DNA of 64,000 nucleotides from an uncultured Caldilineaceae bacterium. Its GTDB lineage: Bacteria; Chloroflexota; Anaerolineae; Caldilineales; Caldilineaceae. Positions within the stretch are counted from its first letter, which is position 1. Each line of letters begins with the position of its first letter. The position numbers were made by a program, and so were the translations under genes. This document shows, one piece after another, positions 26,956-35,819 of this stretch. Location: positions 2,480,001 through 2,544,000 of the forward strand of contig OX638330.1 in the NCBI GenBank assembly GCA_951812725.1. Direction: 5' to 3'. The notes under the pieces were generated by a model. It did not search any database. It was given only the letters and a program-made list of their open reading frames with translations, and was not told where the DNA came from.

Positions 26956-28068
26956 CTAATCTTCCACCGGTCCTATCGTCTGACTAAGTGCCCGTTTGCG
27001 CTCTTCTTCGCTATCAATGTAGAGAGCGGAGGCGCGCAGATACTTTCCTTCGTCTGCGCTGGTGGGCGTGTACTTTGAGGAATCGGAAGCGTCATAGTCG
27101 GTGACATCTGTCCATTTGCCGAGGCCGTCGTTGGAACGTTCCCACTTCCAGGATCCGAGGTCACTGAACTGGTCACTGGCAAGCGTAAGTTCAACTCTGA
27201 TCTCATCGTCAACGGTCGGCGGAGTGGCGCCACTGGCGAAGCTGACTACGTCGGCTACAGTGTCTACGGTAATGACAGGGCCGATGGTCGTGCTCAGTCC
27301 TCTTTTGTGATCGTCGTCGCTATCCAGGTAAACAACTGAGACGCGCAGGTATTTGCCCTTCTCCAAGGAGGAGGGGGTGAAGATCGAGGGATCCTCTGCA
27401 TCGTAGTCGGTGACGTCGGTCCAACCCCTGAGTGCGTTGTCGGAACGGTCCCACCGCCAGCGCCCCAGGTTGCTGTAATCTGAATCTGATAGTGAAAGGC
27501 CGGAGCGGACGGCACGGCCCACTACTACAGGGTCATTGCCGAATTCGAATTCAACGGTGTCGGTCTCGATCTCTGCTCCTACCACGGGGCCGACGGTTGG
27601 GCTGAGCGCTGTTTTTCCGACATCGTCGCTGTCGACGAAGTTGACGGAGGCGCGTAGATATTTGTCGGTGTCAGCAGCAACCGGGGCGTAGATTGAAGAG
27701 TCGGTCAGCCGTGCGCCGGGAACACTTCGCCAGCCGGTAAGGCCGTCGTCAGAGCGTTCCCACTGCCAGCGAGAGCGGTCCGTATAGCTGTCTTCGTCGA
27801 GGGTAAGGGCGACTCTAACGGTTTGGCCGATTACCGGTGGATCCCCTCCTTCGGCGACCTGGACCATGTCGACAACGGTCTGGCGGGTCGGGGTAGGGGT
27901 TGGCACGGGGGTTGGCGTAGGAGCGGGAGGCGGATTTACGATAACACAGGCGCTCAGAATCAAAGTTGCGATCGCTGCAGCCATCCAATGGGAAAAGTAA
28001 CCGCTCAGCCTCCGGCCTTGGTCGGACGGGTGCATTTCGCGTTTGCGGCTGCTCTCAATTGCGGGCAT
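26956..28068 (-). CDS. Lipoprotein with three Ig-like repeats
   Basis: A 370-residue lipoprotein starting at ATG 28068 with AAGGAG 9 bases upstream. A signal segment (AAAIATLILSAC) ends in a lipobox Cys, followed by a PTPTPVPTPTPT linker. Three repeats of about 98 residues then follow, each containing the pattern W-x-W-x-R-S-D/N-D, a later Y/F-T/A-P-x-x-x-D/E-x-G/D-K-Y-L-R, and ending near TIGPV. This pattern belongs to bacterial surface Ig-like folds common in adhesins. No catalytic motif is visible. The neighbour at 25297 carries one copy of the same unit, so the two may share a binding partner on the cell surface. Confidence 0.75.
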   Translation of the reverse strand: MPAIESSRKREMHPSDQGRRLSGYFSHWMAAAIATLILSACVIVNPPPAPTPTPVPTPTPTRQTVVDMVQVAEGGDPPVIGQTVRVALTLDEDSYTDRSRWQWERSDDGLTGWRSVPGARLTDSSIYAPVAADTDKYLRASVNFVDSDDVGKTALSPTVGPVVGAEIETDTVEFEFGNDPVVVGRAVRSGLSLSDSDYSNLGRWRWDRSDNALRGWTDVTDYDAEDPSIFTPSSLEKGKYLRVSVVYLDSDDDHKRGLSTTIGPVITVDTVADVVSFASGATPPTVDDEIRVELTLASDQFSDLGSWKWERSNDGLGKWTDVTDYDASDSSKYTPTSADEGKYLRASALYIDSEEERKRALSQTIGPVED

Positions 28069-28317
28069 GCGTTCGTTCTCCTTCAAGCGATCGTGGTCTG
28101 AGCGTTGGGCAGATCTTTGGCCGTGTGCCAAGCGGGCAGCATCTGATGGGTAACATACTATTGTGGAATCGATAGCAAGTTCAGTTTACCGACAAGCAAA
28201 ATGAAAGTCAAACCAATGACGTTGGTCGGGTGGATCCCGGTTTTGGGGCGAAAGGGTCAGGTGTGGAAGGCGCGGCGATGGCGAGTGCTACTGTGTCCCG
28301 GCTTTTGGAGTGGCAAA

Positions 28318-28338
28318 GGGCAGGCACAAGGCCTGCCC
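28318..28338. repeat. GGGCAGGC hairpin repeat, single copy
   Basis: GGGCAGGC-ACAAG-GCCTGCCC forms an 8-bp perfect stem with a 5-base loop. The same sequence is the core of each 71-bp unit at 35491-35775. It lies in the 28069-28399 intergenic stretch, which otherwise shows no gene. Confidence 0.7.
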
Positions 28339-28399
28339 CTACTGGACCTTTGGGGGGGCGCGGAACTGCGGCTTTTGGTAGTCAGTTTTAAGTTCTTGG

Positions 28400-28683
28400 G
28401 TAACTACTAAGCCACAGTGGTTGACCGGCCAGTCATCCTTGGGACCATTAAGTCTCTTGGTGACGCAACTGGTGTATAGCGGCCGCCATGCTCGCCAGCC
28501 GACAGGTTGCGAAGAAGGCACACGGTCGGTGAGGCATGTTTTTGTAGGGGGGCGTTGCGGGGGCGCAGCCCCTGCACAAGGGAGGGCCGAAGGCCCGACC
28601 GCCCATATACCAGAACTGAATAGTGAGAGATCTCCTCGCTCGCCCCAGGCAAGGTCGCGAAACAGTTGTGGCTGGGACATTGC
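28400..28683 (+). mobile_element. R1 non-autonomous transposon, copy C, right end degraded
   Basis: The left end GTAACTACTAAGCCACAG is intact. The right end reads GTTGTGGCTGGGACATTGC, mutated from the expected TIR, and no 8-bp duplication is visible. The internal hairpin core is preserved. It lies between the Ig-repeat lipoprotein gene and the decayed permease/FG-GAP region. Confidence 0.8.
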
Positions 28684-28862
28684 CGGTATTCCTGGCCGAA
28701 GAAGTAGGGCGCTAAGAATCGACACAGTCATTTGGGAGGCGAGCACGTTGGTCCCGGACAGAGAGGGTGGTCGCGGCGAGGTGCAGATCGAGGTTGGATG
28801 CTTTTGTGGCAGCTGATAGTGGGCTTGCAGGGTAAGAGGCCGGAAGGGGAATGGCGGTGCGC

Positions 28863-29075
28863 TCAGCCTTTAACGCCAGTAATGACGATTCCCTGAATAT
28901 AGTTTTTCTGGGCGATGAAGAAGAGAACTATGCAGGGTGACAGAACGACCAACGAAGCAGCCATCAGAAGCGCCCACTCGACTCTGTATTGGCCCTGGAA
29001 GTATCGCAGCCCGAGCGCCAACGTATATTTGTCGAGGTCGGCGAGGAAGATGAGGGGCCCAAGGAAGGGGTCTCC
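28863..29075 (-). pseudogene. C-terminal remnant of a MalG-type sugar permease
   Basis: The last 68 or so codons encode PLIFLADLDKYTLALGLRYF followed by a membrane segment and a C-terminus YIQGIVITGVKG. This closely follows the end of the intact permease at 6271 (PLIYLHDLDKFTAAIGLRYF ... FIQGIVFTGVKG). The N-terminal three quarters are missing; immediately upstream the DNA belongs to the FG-GAP pseudogene, in another frame. This is therefore a fragment joined to another gene by deletion or rearrangement, not a separate short protein. Confidence 0.8.
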
Positions 29076-30039
29076 GGATAGGGCTTCATATCGGCGGAGA
29101 ACAGTTCTGCGCGGCCGTCGTTGTCGATGTCGCCCGCGGCGAAACTCATCGTGTTCTGGGCAGTTTGGGCGAAGGGCGTCGACTCTACCCAACCTTGCGG
29201 TGACCAGAGCCAGATCTGGTCGGGCAACAGGAAGTCGTGCCCCACCCAGATGTCGAGACGGCCATCCTGGTTGATATCTACGAGCAGGAGCGCGAGGGCC
29301 TGAGATTGGGAGGCGAGGTGGGTGGCGACGAAGTCAATTCCGGTATTTTCGTAGTAGACAACGCCGCCGTTGCCGAGGTCGGTTGGGTCTATGCGCGTGT
29401 ACTCATTCTGGTAGGTGGCGAGGACGAAGTCGAGATCGTTGTCGCGGTCGAGGTCTGCCCAGGCGAAGGTGTAGGCTTTCTGGGAGGCGGGAAACCAGTC
29501 GAGGCGGGTGAAACCGTTGATGTGGTTGATGTCTCCTTGTTTGGCCGGTATGTCCTGGCTGCGATTGCCGTGGGAGTGGCCGTCGTTCATCCAGACCAGG
29601 GGCCTGGTTTCTCGATGAGCAAATACTATGTCCGGCCAGTTGTCGCCGTCGATATCGACGGCGACAACTGGCCGTGGGGGAATTCCTGTTTGCGAAAGGC
29701 GAAGTTGCCATCGTTCCAGAAGATGGCGTTGCGGCCTGCGAGATTGGCGAGTACGAGATCGAGGTCGCCATCGCGGTCGAGGTCGTTGACGGCGAGGCCG
29801 GCGCCGTTGCTGTCGTAGGTTCTGACCACTTCGTCCTTGATGGAGGTGATGTGATCAAGGGTGTGGGCGACGAAGCGACCTTCACAGGGATACGGGGAGA
29901 GTTGATGGGGCTGGACTGCGACCCTGATTGGCGGGTCGGGAGTGGGGCCGACGGGTACACATGCAATCGCGAGGAAGGGAAGGAGAAGGACGGCGAAAAG
30001 GGGCAACGCGCTGATTCTCAGATTCGAAAGCCTATTCAT
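29076..30039 (-). pseudogene. Broken FG-GAP/VCBS-repeat lipoprotein gene
   Basis: The N-terminal part (ATG about 30039) has a signal and lipobox (LPFLAIAC), then FG-GAP/VCBS repeats such as LAVNDLDRDGDLDLVLANL. The reading frame breaks near 29655. The next frame continues with AVDIDGDNWPDIVF, AWADLDRDNDLDFVLA, LLVDINQDGRLDIWVG and AAGDIDNDGRAELFSADM. The calcium-binding D-x-D-x-D/N-G-x-x-D loops are clear in both parts, so this was one beta-propeller surface protein. It also lacks its 3' end: after MKPYP the sequence passes into a permease remnant. A 42-bp perfect palindrome lies exactly at the frameshift. One frameshift plus one truncation makes function unlikely. Confidence 0.8.
29633..29674. 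repeat. 42-bp perfect palindrome at the frameshift of the FG-GAP pseudogene
   Basis: Bases 29633-29674 equal their own reverse complement, centred on GAT|ATC within codons for V-D-I-D-G-D-N-W-P. One arm is the expected calcium-loop coding sequence and the other its mirror. This looks like template-switch repair of an imperfect palindrome. Confidence 0.85.
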
Positions 30040-30149
30040 AGTGACGCTTCCCATTTGGCGCCGGCGCGTTGGGATTCCTTTTCACACATCCTTCAGCGTC
30101 GTGACGGCAACTTCTATTTTGCACCGCGTATTTCCGCGAACGATAGTAA

Positions 30150-31223
30150 CTAGAGGTCGGACCCCTCCTTCAGCCAGGCAAGGTTGAAGTGAGCCAAGGT
30201 CAAATTTTCGTAGGGTTGGCTCTGGCCGCTCTCGTAGAGACAGCAGACGTTCCCATCCGGGAGAGCTGCGAGATCCGAGTAGGCGGAAGGACCGGGATGG
30301 AGTGTTCGGGCGGCGGGCCAAGTGCGGCCGCCGTCTGAACTGAGGCGGACGGTCATTTTCTCGCGGCGGGTGCTGGCCGGGTTCGCAAAGAGGAGCCGGC
30401 CTTGGGGCAGAGACTCGACGCTGCCCTGGCAGACAGGCTCTATCAGTTGGTCCTCCCACTCGAACTCTACGAAGGTCTGGCCCTGGTCATAGCTGCGGGC
30501 GATGGCGCGACGAGTTCCGCGGACGTGGTTGCGGCAGTTGATGTAGAGGCTGCCATCCTGGAGTTGGGCGATTGCGCACTCATTGGTGCCGTCGTCAACG
30601 TTGCCGCCGAGCTGCCAGGTTGCGCCGCTGTCGTCGCTGTAGATGACATGGGAGTGGTAGGGGTCGCGGTTGCGGTCCAGGTGGAGGCCGATGATGTGAT
30701 CGCAGGGGATGACGAGGCGACCGGTGTCGAGCTGGATGCCGTGGCAGGGGCCGGTGGCATACCAGGTCCACTGTGGATCTTTGACGGAAGCAGAGATGTC
30801 GTGCGGTTCGCTCCAGGTCTGGCCGTCGTCGCGGCTGTGGGTGACCCAGACTGTGCGTGGGGCTTTGCCTTCGCAGATCATGGTTTCGTCGCCATCGGCC
30901 AGGTTTTTGCAGAAGGGCAGCCAGATGGTCCCGGTATTGTGGTCGACTACGGGGCAGGGGTTGCCGCAGGTCATTTCCGGTTCGGTGACTACGATTTGGG
31001 TGGGGGTCCAGTTGCGGCCGTTGTCGAAGCTGCGGCGGAGGACGAGGTCGATTTCGCCGGCGTCGCCGCGTCCGTGTTTACGGCCCTCGGCAAAGGCCAG
31101 AACTGTGCCGAGGGCGGAGACGGCGAGGGCGGGAATGCGGTAGGTGTGGTAGCGGCCGTCGCCGCTGGCGTATAGCGTCTCTTGCTGGAGCCAGGGGAGA
31201 CCCTGTGCGTTTTCTGCGCTCAT
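30150..31223 (-). CDS. Sialidase (GH33-type, BNR/Asp-box)
   Basis: A 357-residue six-bladed-propeller sialidase. The YRIPAL motif (about 28-33) supplies the first Arg of the arginine triad. Asp boxes are visible as [32 protein letters not shown] and [28 protein letters not shown] is typical around the catalytic acid/base region. It would release terminal sialic acids from glycans. No signal peptide is visible, so either the substrate is imported or the export signal is missed. AAAGGAG lies 9 bases before the ATG. It lies 15 bases downstream of another Asp-box protein gene (31239), and a PhyH gene lies further upstream, so the three probably form an operon. Confidence 0.88.
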   Translation of the reverse strand: MSAENAQGLPWLQQETLYASGDGRYHTYRIPALAVSALGTVLAFAEGRKHGRGDAGEIDLVLRRSFDNGRNWTPTQIVVTEPEMTCGNPCPVVDHNTGTIWLPFCKNLADGDETMICEGKAPRTVWVTHSRDDGQTWSEPHDISASVKDPQWTWYATGPCHGIQLDTGRLVIPCDHIIGLHLDRNRDPYHSHVIYSDDSGATWQLGGNVDDGTNECAIAQLQDGSLYINCRNHVRGTRRAIARSYDQGQTFVEFEWEDQLIEPVCQGSVESLPQGRLLFANPASTRREKMTVRLSSDGGRTWPAARTLHPGPSAYSDLAALPDGNVCCLYESGQSQPYENLTLAHFNLAWLKEGSDL

Positions 31224-31238
31224 GGGGGTTCACTCCTT

Positions 31239-32846
31239 TCAGGCGATATCTTCGGGATCGATGAAGACGCCAACGAGATGGCTGGACCCGGCCGGGTCGC
31301 CGTAGTTGGTGTAGTCGACCCACATGATGCGGCCGTCATCCAGCATCAGCCAGGAGGAGTAGCCGTGGTCGGGCCCGGGCGCCTGTTCCGGGTGGTTGCC
31401 ATGGATCTGGATCATACGCTGACGCTGGTATTCGTCGGGGAAGATTTCCATGTCGGCGCCCCAGAACCATTCGAAGTCTTCGAGGGTCGGATTTTGCACT
31501 CGATATGACACGAAACGCCAGTAGCTGCGTCCGCCGGACTGGGGTTGGCCGAACTGGGTGTACCCGCCGAGAGCGCCTGCGCGGCGGGAGTCTCCGATGG
31601 GCTTGTCCTCGCGGAAGATGCACTGGCTAATCACGGTCTTGCCATCAACTTGAATTTGCAGGAGGCCACGGCGGTGACGGATGGTGATTGAGTGGTATTC
31701 AGTCATGTCGACGGCATGGCGGAAGTCGGCGCCAAGGCGGCTCCAGATGCCATCGGCGGCGATATTGACGACGACGCCGAGCTGTGAGATCGACATAAAG
31801 GCGGCAGGTTGGCCGGGCCTGCCTTCGACTTTCAGAGTCGCTTCCATGTGGATTTCGCTACGGGTAGATTCGGGCGGCAGGAGGCAGTAGCGGGCTTCGT
31901 GGCCGGGCAGGTTGTCGATCACGAGCCAGCCGTCTTCTATTTTTGCGGCATATTTTCGCCGCGGCCCGCCGATCTGGTAAGTGCCGGCCTCGGCCTTGAT
32001 GTCGCCGCACCAGCCATAGGTTCCCAGAGGCCCGTTGACATGGCGGCCGGTGGCGAAGATACGGCCGTCGGGCAGTTGTTTGGCGTAGGGGCGGTCGAGG
32101 GCGAAGGGGCACATTTGGAGGGGCGACCAGGTCCTACCGCTGTCGGTGGAGAAGGTGACGAAGCTGGGGATGCCGGCGTGATGATTTTCGCGCAGCAGGC
32201 AGGCCAGTTCCTGGCCGCCGACGGCGTCGGGGTTTTCGAGGAAGACGATGGCGCCTTCGCAGACGCGGTGGTAGCCGTTGTCAGCGACAGTGGCGGATTC
32301 GTACCAGGTTTCGCCACCATCTTCGGAGCAGGAGAGAATGACGGCGAACTCCTGGGTGTCGCCGCGCATGATGTGGGAGACTACGCCTATTCGTCCATCG
32401 GGCAGATCGAGGATGCGGTCTGGCTCGAAACCCATGATGTGGGGCTTTTGGGCTTCTGTCCAGGTGTCACCGTTGTCCTCGCTCCAGTAGAGCCAGTTGC
32501 CGGGGGGCTGATCTTCGTGGAAGTGGCCGTGGTCGTCGTGGTCGATGATCACGACGAGGCGGTCGTCGTTGAGGCGGCTGAGGCGCGGGGTGACGAGCCG
32601 CTCATCTCCCTCCTGGAGGTTGGCGCTGTCGATTTCGCGGTGTTTGAACCAGGTTTGGCCGCGGTCGTCGCTGGCGAGTAGCGTGAGGACCTGGTTTACC
32701 TGCGACCAGTGGGAGTCGGTGTCGGAATAGATCAACATGAGCCTGCCGGAGGGCAGTTCGATAATGTCCGGGTTCTTGGTAAAGCGTCCTGGGCTGCGCC
32801 AGACGTCAAAGATCTTGTTATTGACGGAACGTGGATGGATATGCAC
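31239..32846 (-). CDS. Sialidase-like Asp-box beta-propeller with C-terminal beta-sandwich
   Basis: A 535-residue protein. Residues 1 to about 300 form a sialidase-like propeller with Asp boxes SDDRGQTW, SEDNGDTW, SEDGGETW and STDSGRTW. The second part (about 300-460), with SEIHMEATLKVEG and YHSITIRHRRG, looks like a LamG/concanavalin-type sandwich common in glycan-acting proteins. No FRIP motif is clear, so it may be a non-sialidase member of the fold, for example an exo-glycosidase of unknown linkage. AAAGGAG precedes the ATG. It is transcribed with the GH33-type gene downstream. Confidence 0.72.
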   Translation of the reverse strand: MHIHPRSVNNKIFDVWRSPGRFTKNPDIIELPSGRLMLIYSDTDSHWSQVNQVLTLLASDDRGQTWFKHREIDSANLQEGDERLVTPRLSRLNDDRLVVIIDHDDHGHFHEDQPPGNWLYWSEDNGDTWTEAQKPHIMGFEPDRILDLPDGRIGVVSHIMRGDTQEFAVILSCSEDGGETWYESATVADNGYHRVCEGAIVFLENPDAVGGQELACLLRENHHAGIPSFVTFSTDSGRTWSPLQMCPFALDRPYAKQLPDGRIFATGRHVNGPLGTYGWCGDIKAEAGTYQIGGPRRKYAAKIEDGWLVIDNLPGHEARYCLLPPESTRSEIHMEATLKVEGRPGQPAAFMSISQLGVVVNIAADGIWSRLGADFRHAVDMTEYHSITIRHRRGLLQIQVDGKTVISQCIFREDKPIGDSRRAGALGGYTQFGQPQSGGRSYWRFVSYRVQNPTLEDFEWFWGADMEIFPDEYQRQRMIQIHGNHPEQAPGPDHGYSSWLMLDDGRIMWVDYTNYGDPAGSSHLVGVFIDPEDIA

Positions 32847-32936
32847 AGCTGCTCCTTTGCAATCGTGTGTGAATGTGAAGCTTTTGTGGAAATTGGAGGT
32901 TTGCGGGCGGGATGCTGGCCGCGTCCTATTGTTTGG

Positions 32937-33791
32937 TCAGTTGCGGAGGGCCAGCAAAGCGGAATGCCATTCCTCATAATTGGGCGGGCGTCCTTCACCT
33001 CGCACGACCATGGGTGGGCGCTTGGTCTGCTTCAGTTTGTCGTGCATGAAGTCTTCGCTCTGGATTACATGCGGCGGCGCGTTGAAGGTTCCCGGCGTGC
33101 GGCAGTAGCGAATGTCGACGCTCCAGCGAACCTCGGGCGTGTTGTTGACCTTACTGCCGTGAAAGGTCATGTTGGAAAAGAAAAGGATGTCGCCGCGATT
33201 CATGGGAGAGGGGACGGGAGTGCCGCGGGCCTCCGGATCCTCGAAAGACCGCATATTTTGATTCTTGTCGCGAGCGCTGTCGATAAGTTCCCAGGCGTTG
33301 CTGCCGGGGATCAGATAGAGGCAGCCGTTTTCTTCGTCGACGTCGACGAGGGGAATCCAGACTGTGATTATGTGGGCATGCTGTGACTGTTTGCCGTAGT
33401 ACTGGCTGTCCTGGTGGAGGGGAAATGCTGTCATCACGCTGTCCGGCATTTTGGGGCGGAGATGGTAGTCGCCGTTGAAGCTGATATTTGGTCCCAGATG
33501 AGGTTCGAGGGCGTCGGCGATGCCGGGGTGGTGAATGAGGGCGTGCAGCTCGGGGCCGAAGATGGGGTAGTTCCACGAGCGGAGGCGAATCTCGTTTTCG
33601 CGGTGCAGCGCGGCCAGACGCTGGCCAAAGGGCAGGTTCTCGTAGGCGTCTTTTATTTTTCCCTGGTGTAGCATTTCTTCGGCGTAGATGCCTACCTGGC
33701 GTTGGATGCAGTCGCGCAGGGGCTGCAAGTCTGAAGGGGGGATGGCTTGGCGGACATGCAGGTAGCCGTCGCGTTTGTAGGTGTCCGTCAT
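32937..33791 (-). CDS. PhyH-family Fe(II)/2-oxoglutarate dioxygenase
   Basis: A 284-residue phytanoyl-CoA dioxygenase-like protein with an intact triad: H126-Q-D128 in FPLHQDSQYYG, H211 in MTFHGSKVNNTPEVRW, and R222 as the likely 2-oxoglutarate contact. The central strand PLVDVDEENGCLYLIPGS (149-166) is characteristic. GAGGAG precedes the start. It is the first gene of a minus-strand run with two sialidase-type genes, separated from the next by 90 bases. A role in modifying a sugar or N-acyl substrate is possible from context only. Confidence 0.9.
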   Translation of the reverse strand: MTDTYKRDGYLHVRQAIPPSDLQPLRDCIQRQVGIYAEEMLHQGKIKDAYENLPFGQRLAALHRENEIRLRSWNYPIFGPELHALIHHPGIADALEPHLGPNISFNGDYHLRPKMPDSVMTAFPLHQDSQYYGKQSQHAHIITVWIPLVDVDEENGCLYLIPGSNAWELIDSARDKNQNMRSFEDPEARGTPVPSPMNRGDILFFSNMTFHGSKVNNTPEVRWSVDIRYCRTPGTFNAPPHVIQSEDFMHDKLKQTKRPPMVVRGEGRPPNYEEWHSALLALRN

Positions 33792-33859
33792 GGCTCCATT
33801 CTCCTCGTGGTTTACATCTGATTGGGGCTTACTCTTTATTTTCGCGTCTTATGTTGTGT

Positions 33860-34190
33860 CTTGCAACTTGGGAAGCAGTGGTGGGAGGGCGGAAGGGCGG
33901 GGGGAGGGAGGGGAAGGGCGGGGAGTTTGTGGGAGCGTTTTGCTAGAGTTTACAAGAGATTGGCTAGAGATTGGGGGAGAAATTGGGGGGGGGGGGTTGT
34001 CTGAACAGGGATTGTTGGGATTTGAGCGATGGGCTGTGATGGACGGCGGCGGGGAGGGGGGAGGATTTGGGGGATTTGGTGGGTCTTGGGGGGCGGTAGG
34101 GAGGTGTGGGGGGGGTTGTGGAGGGGGTTGTGGAGGGGGTTGTGGAGGGGGTTGTGAGAAGATGGGGGGTCTTTGGGGCGGGTGATGGGT
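33860..34190 (+). repeat. G-rich stretch with 12-bp tandem units
   Basis: The plus strand is strongly purine/G-rich, with a run of 10 Gs near 33985 and about four tandem copies of TTGTGGAGGGGG at 34112-34157. Many runs of three or more Gs lie close together, so G-quadruplexes could form on this strand. Open frames across it are low-complexity Gly-rich artefacts. No gene is seen in 33792-34249. Confidence 0.65.
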
Positions 34191-34249
34191 AGGGGCGTAC
34201 GGCTGCTGCCCTGGGGGAACAGTATTGGTGGTTATATGCTATTTGCTTG

Positions 34250-35275
34250 TTATGCCCTTATTGCAGTTGCGGGGCCGGTGGGATATGGTTGATTGTTTTT
34301 GTAGTGGGCGGCGGAATAGGCCATAGACTCTGCCCAGTCGTTCTCGTGTTTCTCTGCCTGTGCCCATCTTCGTTTGTAGTCTTCGTCTTGGGAAAGTTCT
34401 TCGGCTCGACGCTTCAGCTCTTTGATTTTGCTGAGTTGCTGTGCCAGGACTTCTTGCGGCGCTTCGTCGCGAGGGTTGAGCGGGTTGCGCTCGGCGTTGA
34501 TTTTGACACGGGCCGGGAGTGCGGTGAAGGGCTGGCCGGTCAGGGGGTCGAAGGGGGCCGCGGGGTCGCCGGCCAAACGGGACTGCGTCTCTTCGACATT
34601 TTCTTGCATGGTTTCCAACTGTTCGGTGATCTCGGGAATATCGGGAGGGTCGGACTGATCGTGGTCATATTCATCTAATTGATCCTCCACTTCAATTAGT
34701 GACCGTTGAGTGAAGTCGAGGTCATGGTAGCCGAAGCGGCGTTGGCCTTTGTCGTTGAGGACCACTTCCTGGGGTTGGTCGGGGTTGGCCGGCTCATTGT
34801 ATTCGGCGAAGCCCTGTTCGACGAGGGATTCGGCGCGGTACTGGTCCTGTTGGGCGGTGATGTTGTCGACGGCTGCGAGGAAGTCGAGGTTGGCGGGTGC
34901 GCCGGTGAACTCGGCGGCGGCGGCCTGGGTTTCTTCGGTGCGGATGCGCTCCATTTCCTCGTCGGCGCGGTGGTAGAGGTCGACCAGGGTTTTGGCGCTG
35001 CGGCAGGCGGCGTTGCAGGCGGCGGGCGAGATTGTTCCTTCCAGTACTCGGACCATGCTGTCGTGAACGAGGTCGATGGCCTGTTTGAGGCGTTCGGGGA
35101 GGCGTTTGTCGAGGCGGGCGGCGGTGGCGGAGTTTTTGCCGCCGCGGGCGCGCCATTTGTGGACCTGGTCGGGGGCGGGACCGTGGGCGATGCAGAGGCC
35201 GTCGTATTTCTTGAGGCCGATTCCCTGACAGGGAGAGCCGTCTTTTCTGATTCCTTTACAGGGGGTTTTGGACAT
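34250..35275 (-). CDS. Hypothetical protein with an N-terminal Cys-rich (probable zinc) motif
   Basis: A 341-residue hydrophilic protein. The N-terminus CKGIRKDGSPCQG followed by GLCIAHG gives three Cys and a His in a zinc-ribbon-like arrangement, resembling the short Cys/His modules of phage or mobile-element proteins. The body is rich in Glu, Gln and Ala, with probable helices (RTEETQAAAAEF; SKIKELKRRAEELSQ as a short coiled coil). No signal peptide, membrane segment or enzyme motif is visible. AGGAG precedes the ATG. A perfect -10 TATAAT lies about 110 bases upstream (35390-35385, minus strand) without a clear -35. It stands alone between two repeat-rich stretches, which fits laterally acquired DNA. 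Confidence 0.6.
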   Translation of the reverse strand: MSKTPCKGIRKDGSPCQGIGLKKYDGLCIAHGPAPDQVHKWRARGGKNSATAARLDKRLPERLKQAIDLVHDSMVRVLEGTISPAACNAACRSAKTLVDLYHRADEEMERIRTEETQAAAAEFTGAPANLDFLAAVDNITAQQDQYRAESLVEQGFAEYNEPANPDQPQEVVLNDKGQRRFGYHDLDFTQRSLIEVEDQLDEYDHDQSDPPDIPEITEQLETMQENVEETQSRLAGDPAAPFDPLTGQPFTALPARVKINAERNPLNPRDEAPQEVLAQQLSKIKELKRRAEELSQDEDYKRRWAQAEKHENDWAESMAYSAAHYKNNQPYPTGPATAIRA

Positions 35276-35490
35276 TGTGGGTTACTCCTGGGATACGGGT
35301 GTATCTGGTTGTGCGGCTGGAGGGCCGGCGATGGTGATGGGTTGGTTGGGCCGTGCAGGGAGAGAACACCTGTACGGATTTGTTATTATAACACGGAAAT
35401 TGGGCGTTTTTGGGCGGATTTGGGGCGGATTTGGGACGGGGATTGTCTGGACGGGGTTTGATGGGATTTCAGGGATTGGCTGTGCATGGG

Positions 35491-35775
35491 GGTGGGGAGG
35501 CTAGGGTGGGGATTTCATGCCAGGAGGGACGAGGGCAGGCACAAGGCCTGCCCCTACGGGGGGTGGGGAGGTTAAGGTGGGGATTTCATGCCAGGCGGGA
35601 CAAGGGCAGGCACAAGGCCTGCCCCTACGGGGGGTGGGGAGGTTAAGGTGGGGATTTCATGCCAGACGGGACGAGGGCAGGCACAAGGCCTGCCCCTACG
35701 GGGGGCGGGGAGGTTAAGGTGGGGATTTCATGCCAGACGGGACGAGGGCAGGCACAAGGCCTGCCCCTACGGGGG
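35491..35775 (+). repeat. 71-bp tandem repeat, four units
   Basis: Units begin at 35491, 35562, 35633 and 35704 and differ at only a few positions. Each contains the GGGCAGGC-ACAAG-GCCTGCCC hairpin also seen at 28318. As 71 is not a multiple of 3, the unit reads in all frames in turn; the long overlapping open frames here are by-products. The array directly precedes R1 copy D. Confidence 0.9.
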
Positions 35776-35819
35776 CGGGGGGGCGATACGGTGGATGGGG
35801 GACAGAGCCGGGAACAGAG

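Noticed and set aside
26435..26987. Plus-strand open frames between the two surface-protein genes
   Set aside because: No start signals, no motif, and one overlaps the end of the real lipoprotein gene on the other strand.
28863..29192. A separate 109-residue membrane protein
   Set aside because: Its first 40 residues are out-of-frame FG-GAP DNA, and only the permease tail is genuine.
30402..32681. Long plus-strand open frames opposite the two sialidase genes
   Set aside because: The minus strand has Asp boxes, good starts and ribosome binding sites; the plus-strand frames are Val/Ala/Gly-rich mirror images of GC-rich codons.
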